From: Zymomonas sp.
GTDB taxonomy: Bacteria > Pseudomonadota > Alphaproteobacteria > Sphingomonadales > Sphingomonadaceae
Assembly: GCF_020216885.1 (NCBI RefSeq)
Contig: NZ_JAIWON010000005.1
Span: forward strand, 1 to 10,000
Reading direction: 5' to 3'
Length of the DNA: 10,000 nt
Numbering within the stretch: position 1 is the first letter of the stretch; each line of letters starts with the position of its first letter. The notes beneath the pieces are model-generated. The model searched no databases and was not told where the DNA came from. It saw only the letters and a program-made list of their open reading frames with translations. Shown here in pieces: positions 6,257-10,000 of this stretch. Both the position numbers and the translations under genes were made by a program.

Positions 6257-7251
6257 ATTTCTGGCTCCTCTTCAAGCTTTTCAATCAATAAAGCAGTTTT
6301 TCCGTCACGATCCCCTATACTGCCATAAGCAATTTTTTTTGTGCCAGCAATTAAAGGGAGCTGCTCTGGCATTTCAATTGGAATAACTTCTCCGACCTTT
6401 AAATTTTTTAGTTGCCCCATAGTAATCTGAGGACGAGCCAAAATCGTTTTAATGGGAATAGGGATGGCAGAGGCCGCCAGCCGCATCCGCTTCGTCCAAT
6501 TTTCATCAGCTGGCCCCGCATCATCATGCACTTTTGTGTCAAGATGCATTTCGAAAGGCCGAAGCGTTGCCCGAGGATAGACAATTGATATTCTAGCAGC
6601 ACGACCATTACCAGGAACAATTGTAAAGCGTTGTACAACAACAGCTTCATCATTCCGTATCATGGTAACATAGGCACCGTTCGTCTCTCTCGATAGAAAC
6701 TGAGACTGCAACTGCACAACATCAGACCAAGATTCAACAACGCTATCTGCAATCGTGTCAGATAAACGGACGAGTAACCTCTCTTCTGCAGGTGTAAATT
6801 CTTTGGCACGAGACGGGGTAACAATACCAGTGCCGCCATAAAAAGCATCAACCAATCCGGTAATAAATTGGGGATCCATAACGATCATAGCACCACCTTT
6901 CAGCGGGGCTAAACGGTACAGGCTAATGCTAACAAACTCTGGTAAATCCCGCCGCCATTTTTCAAAATGATGGATATCGACGCCGTCAACCGTTACTTGG
7001 GTACGAGCACGTGCAAAAGGCTCAATAATAAGCCTTAACCTACGTGCCAATTTTTCAGCGATCCGCTCCAGTCCAGCCATCCGGACGATAGGGTTGAGGG
7101 TTTCCTGACCAAAGACGAACTCCGTTTTTTCCTGTGGAGAGTCTTCTTCGATATCATCGCCCCCCAACTCGGCCAACAGGGCATCCATTTCTGCGCCGGA
7201 CAAGGAAGTTGCTTCTTCCTGATCTTTTGAAGATTTCGGGGATTTACTCAT
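6253..7251 (-). CDS. fliM: Flagellar motor switch protein FliM
   Basis: The protein has 332 residues, the normal family length. FliM is the C-ring protein that binds phosphorylated CheY and contacts FliG to set rotation direction. The N-terminal CheY-binding peptide is clear at 17-29 (LSGAEMDALLAEL). After an acidic linker comes the middle domain (about 48-235), with NPIVRMAGLERIAEKLARRLR and the conserved GGTG at 139-142 (VDAFYGGTG) that corresponds to the FliG-contacting GGXG motif. A C-terminal SpoA domain (about 255-325) contains IPIKTILARPQITMGQLKNLKVGEVIPI, which pairs with FliN. The presence of the CheY peptide implies chemotactic switching in this organism. The ATG overlaps the fliL TGA as ATGA, and no Shine-Dalgarno is visible upstream, so it probably depends on coupling to fliL translation. 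Confidence 0.97.
   Translation of the reverse strand: MSKSPKSSKDQEEATSLSGAEMDALLAELGGDDIEEDSPQEKTEFVFGQETLNPIVRMAGLERIAEKLARRLRLIIEPFARARTQVTVDGVDIHHFEKWRRDLPEFVSISLYRLAPLKGGAMIVMDPQFITGLVDAFYGGTGIVTPSRAKEFTPAEERLLVRLSDTIADSVVESWSDVVQLQSQFLSRETNGAYVTMIRNDEAVVVQRFTIVPGNGRAARISIVYPRATLRPFEMHLDTKVHDDAGPADENWTKRMRLAASAIPIPIKTILARPQITMGQLKNLKVGEVIPIEMPEQLPLIAGTKKIAYGSIGDRDGKTALLIEKLEEEPEI
6265..6269 (-). promoter_or_regulatory. fliN ribosome binding site inside fliM
   Basis: AGGAG on the - strand lies 8 bases before the fliN ATG and is formed by the Glu codons near the fliM 3' end. It is the strongest Shine-Dalgarno in this block and suggests that fliN is translated at a higher rate than its neighbours, in keeping with FliN outnumbering FliM in the C-ring (inference). 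Confidence 0.65.
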
Positions 7252-7817
7252 TGGATAAGAAAACTTGTAAAATAGACGCTGTCAACACCACCAAAGCCTT
7301 CTTTATCCTTAAGAACATTATTGATAACATCCTTAATTTGATTCTGAAGTTGCTTCTTACCGGCTTCTGTCGATATCGTCTGGTTGTCTTGGTTGGAGAT
7401 AGTCATCAAGATGGCTGATCTGATCGGCAGTTCGTCTTTTTTGACGTTACTGATCACCCTATCATCATAATAGGTTGAAATGCCAATACCGATTTGCACC
7501 AGATTGCCGCTATTCTGCACATTTGAGATAAAGGGCTTATCAAAAGCAAAATAGCTGGCCTTAAATTGACCTGAAGAAGCATCTTTTTCATCCAAAGGTA
7601 CTTTTTTAGGTAAATTTTCATCAGCCTTTGAAGTTGCGGTTTTATTATTAGCCGTCGCTGGCGCAAAGATAGCTGGCATGTATCTGGGCAAGAAATACCC
7701 GCCTGCAACACTGCCCAAAGCAACTAGCACGACAATAATCACTACTAAAATCAGGATTTTCCCAATAGATTTTAATAAACCGCCTTTTTTGGGCAATTTC
7801 GCGTTATCTTCGCTCAC
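7248..7817 (-). CDS. fliL: Flagellar basal body-associated protein FliL
   Basis: The protein has 189 residues. FliL is an inner-membrane, single-pass protein that surrounds or supports the stator units near the motor. A short Lys-rich cytoplasmic tail (1-18) is followed by a membrane helix (about 19-42), a low-complexity Ala/Thr/Lys linker (50-80) and the periplasmic FliL domain (about 85-189). The family ends are visible: LVQIGIGISTYYDD in the first strand, LPIRSAILMTISNQ, and the C-terminal VDSVYFTSFLIQ (the usual V-x-F-T-x-F-x-x-Q ending). The start is GTG, because the only nearby upstream in-frame ATG is followed at once by TAA. AGGGGA lies 5 bases before the GTG. fliK ends 12 bases upstream and fliM overlaps the stop. 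Confidence 0.95.
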   Translation of the reverse strand: MSEDNAKLPKKGGLLKSIGKILILVVIIVVLVALGSVAGGYFLPRYMPAIFAPATANNKTATSKADENLPKKVPLDEKDASSGQFKASYFAFDKPFISNVQNSGNLVQIGIGISTYYDDRVISNVKKDELPIRSAILMTISNQDNQTISTEAGKKQLQNQIKDVINNVLKDKEGFGGVDSVYFTSFLIQ

Positions 7818-7822
7818 TTACA

Positions 7823-7828
7823 TCCCCT
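7823..7828 (-). promoter_or_regulatory. fliL ribosome binding site (AGGGGA)
   Basis: AGGGGA on the - strand lies 5 bases before the fliL GTG and decides the start. The last A of this site begins an ATG (7821-7823) that is followed directly by TAA, making a minimal start-stop pair in the fliL frame. It is too close to the site to be a likely start. Confidence 0.65.
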
Positions 7829-7829
7829 G

Positions 7830-10000
7830 TTAAGCGTAACGCGCACGATTTTTTTGCTCTTCAGCAAGATCATCGTCCGGTTGTTCATTTCTTGTATTGT
7901 TAGTTATCGGAGCCGCCACAGCAGATCGCTGTTGATCAGCCATTTGTTGATGTGACGGCTGGCCATTTTGCCCCGATTGTTGGGACATTGTCTGGCTGTT
8001 TAAATCAATCCGAGCATCTGTAATATGCACTCCTTGGGCATGAGCTTCATTCATTAAATCATGACGAGCCCCTGCGATAATAGACTGAGCAGCTTCGCTA
8101 CTCGCTGTCATATGAACAGCTACACCATCACCCGCTGATTGGATGGATACATGTAGCATACCAAGATGATCCGGATGTAAGTTAAAAGTCAGATTACTGT
8201 TAGATCCTGACGCGGTAGCAATATCACGCGTCAATTGATCAAGCCATAGGCCTTGATGTGCCAAGTCAAGCTGGTTATTAATACTAACTTGGTCCTGATT
8301 AGGCATTAGATTACCTAAGGTGATAATATTACTATCCTGATTTACTGGATTATTAGAAGAAACAATATTGTCTGCCAATGCCATTACGTTAGCAAAATTA
8401 TTCTTTTCACTTCCTGTCACATTGTCTTCAGAATGTGAATTCTCAATTTCCACATCCTTTTTAAGACTTGGCTGTGTTTCATTTACTTGATCTGTTGAGA
8501 CAGAGCTTATGGCATTGTTGGGTTGATAGATTTCTGTAAACTGACTTCTACTCACCGGAGTATAGGCCGTATTTCGCGCATTATCACCTGCAAAAATACT
8601 GTTTGCATTGCCAGATTGATTACTAAAATCAGCAAATTTATCCGTAGTCTGATTGAGCGTTTGCAAGTTGCCTTCTGCCAGTTTGCTACTGCGCCCCACA
8701 GCCTGTGCGCTATCTACCTTATTTGTATGACTATCATTCCCTTTAGTAAGGGAGGCACTGACTGCCACCATATTTGGGGCTGTATTGGATGACGGAATAG
8801 ACGAAGGCGCTGTCATTTTTATCGTAGCAGCGGGTGTTACTGTATCACTAGCCATCGTACTTGCCTGTTGCTGATTAACAGCTTCAAGCACAGATGGTTT
8901 CTTATCTTTCAGCTCTGTTGTTATATACGTGTTTGAAATATTGCTCTGACTTAGTGTCAAAGCATCAATCCTACCACTCGTCATAACATTATCAGCCGTA
9001 GAAATAGGCTGACTATCCCTATCCGAAGGCTGATTTTTGTCGCTATCATTCGCTTTGTCAGTAAGCATAGAGGTCAAATTCGCAAGGACAGATGGTGAAG
9101 CATCAGCTTTTAAGACTAAGGCAGGCTTATCTTCTGCTGCAGGAATTATCCCTGTAAAATCTTTAACTCTGGCTGACATCAGCTCCGGTAAAAAATTGGT
9201 CGGAGCTAATTTTGACTTATCATCAGTTAAAGTAGCTTTAGGTTCTAAACCAACAGATGTCGTTGCGGATAATTCCGTATTTGAAACAGAAGTCAGATAC
9301 GCAGAGCCATCACTAGCCAAAGATGACGATGGCACCTTTAAACTCTCAACTGTCTGTGGAGGTGAAGCTTCCTCATTATCGACACGACTCTGTCCAGAGA
9401 TAGTCGCTTGCACAGCAGAAGCCAATAAAGGTGCGGCTGCCAAAGCGGCGCTTAAACCAATAGATGTGTTAGCTACAACATTATCAGCTGACTGGAGCTG
9501 GTCATCATTATCTGATTTATCCGAATGAGAGTCGGAGATTTCGACATCATCAGATGGTGCAACGTTATTATCTCTAAGGCTATGTAAATCCACTGATAAA
9601 GGAGTAGTTTTTTCGCCCGTATTCTCCTGTGGTATAATTTCTGGAGATTGAGAATATAACTCTTGTCCTGGTAACCAGTTAGAAGTTGAATCTACATTTT
9701 CCTGATCGACATACACTCCGACAAAAGCCAGTAAATCAGCTGAATTTTGAGACAGTTTTTTTACAGAAGGCAATGAGTCTTTGATCTCATCATTTGATGA
9801 TGACGCAAGGGGGAGTACCTCAGCGTTTTCTAAATCGCCCTTTCCTGAAACCTCCGGCAACGTAGGTTGGGCATCGACTGTTTTTGGGGTGTTGCCTTTA
9901 GAACTAGCACTTACAAATTTTTGTTTCGAGACAGGAGACGTCACAGAATTAGAGGACGTATCGGTTCCTACCTTTTTTATTAATGAGGCCGTAGAACTGC
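7830..10000 (-). CDS. fliK: Flagellar hook-length control protein FliK (5' end outside window)
   Basis: The frame is open from the TAA at 7830-7832 to the right edge of the window, at least 722 codons. A GTG at 9942-9944 would give 704 residues, but it has no ribosome site and the coding frame continues upstream in the same Ser/Thr style (TDTSSNS before it). The real start is therefore probably beyond the window. FliK is an exported molecular ruler that measures the hook and acts on FlhB to switch export specificity. Most of the protein is low-complexity, rich in Ser, Asn, Asp, Thr and Gln, with no clear fold. The conserved C-terminal domain lies at about 560-650 of the GTG-started version: WLDQLTRDIATAS, the hallmark LTFNLHPDHLGMLHVSIQ, and MNEAHAQGVHITDARID. 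A Gln-rich tail then ends in RARYA. It is much longer than the roughly 400-residue enterobacterial FliK. The fliL start follows 12 bases after its stop. Confidence 0.92.
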   Translation of the reverse strand, partial: SSTASLIKKVGTDTSSNSVTSPVSKQKFVSASSKGNTPKTVDAQPTLPEVSGKGDLENAEVLPLASSSNDEIKDSLPSVKKLSQNSADLLAFVGVYVDQENVDSTSNWLPGQELYSQSPEIIPQENTGEKTTPLSVDLHSLRDNNVAPSDDVEISDSHSDKSDNDDQLQSADNVVANTSIGLSAALAAAPLLASAVQATISGQSRVDNEEASPPQTVESLKVPSSSLASDGSAYLTSVSNTELSATTSVGLEPKATLTDDKSKLAPTNFLPELMSARVKDFTGIIPAAEDKPALVLKADASPSVLANLTSMLTDKANDSDKNQPSDRDSQPISTADNVMTSGRIDALTLSQSNISNTYITTELKDKKPSVLEAVNQQQASTMASDTVTPAATIKMTAPSSIPSSNTAPNMVAVSASLTKGNDSHTNKVDSAQAVGRSSKLAEGNLQTLNQTTDKFADFSNQSGNANSIFAGDNARNTAYTPVSRSQFTEIYQPNNAISSVSTDQVNETQPSLKKDVEIENSHSEDNVTGSEKNNFANVMALADNIVSSNNPVNQDSNIITLGNLMPNQDQVSINNQLDLAHQGLWLDQLTRDIATASGSNSNLTFNLHPDHLGMLHVSIQSAGDGVAVHMTASSEAAQSIIAGARHDLMNEAHAQGVHITDARIDLNSQTMSQQSGQNGQPSHQQMADQQRSAVAAPITNNTRNEQPDDDLAEEQKNRARYA

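Noticed and set aside
9037..9528. 163-codon open frame on the + strand opposite fliK
   Set aside because: It is antisense to the low-complexity Ser/Asp-rich part of fliK, where codon bias opens the opposite strand. It has no recognisable domain and the fliK C-terminal domain proves the other strand is coding.

Overview
This window is a flagellar gene block from an alphaproteobacterium-like genome of fairly low G+C (low forties per cent judged by eye, not computed). The best guess for the organism is Zymomonas mobilis or a close relative. That rests on base composition, the style of the proteins and the flagellar gene layout, and no taxonomic marker gene is present to confirm it.

Layout. At the left edge (1-140, + strand) is the last part of an AI-2E/PerM-family membrane protein gene. 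It converges on everything else. A symmetrical hairpin flanked by A and T runs (171-204) lies between the converging transcripts and can terminate both. The rest of the window is on the - strand. In transcription order, right to left, it carries fliK (open at the window edge), fliL, fliM, fliN, fliO, fliP, fliQ, fliR, flhB, fliD and fliS.

The first nine genes are packed like one operon. fliL/fliM, fliM/fliN and fliP/fliQ share ATGA stop-start overlaps, fliR/flhB overlap by 11 bases, and the other junctions have gaps of 4 to 13 bases (fliN/fliO is either a small gap or a 4-base overlap, depending on the start chosen). A 101-base gap then separates flhB from fliD, and a 40-base gap separates fliD from fliS.

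Function. FliP, FliQ, FliR and FlhB form the membrane gate of the flagellar type III export apparatus, with FliO as assembly factor. FliK and the FlhB cytoplasmic domain (Asn-Pro-Thr-His site) act together to stop hook growth and switch export to filament substrates. FliM and FliN form the switch/C-ring, and FliL is a motor-associated membrane protein. FliD caps the growing filament and FliS is the flagellin chaperone. The block therefore runs from rod/hook/export functions to late filament functions.

No mobile element, CRISPR array, tRNA, rRNA or unknown gene system was found. The unusual points are local: a long presequence and Pro-rich linker in FliP, a Ser/Thr-rich N-terminal extension in FliD, a very long low-complexity FliK whose true start is outside the window, and several non-ATG or ambiguous starts.
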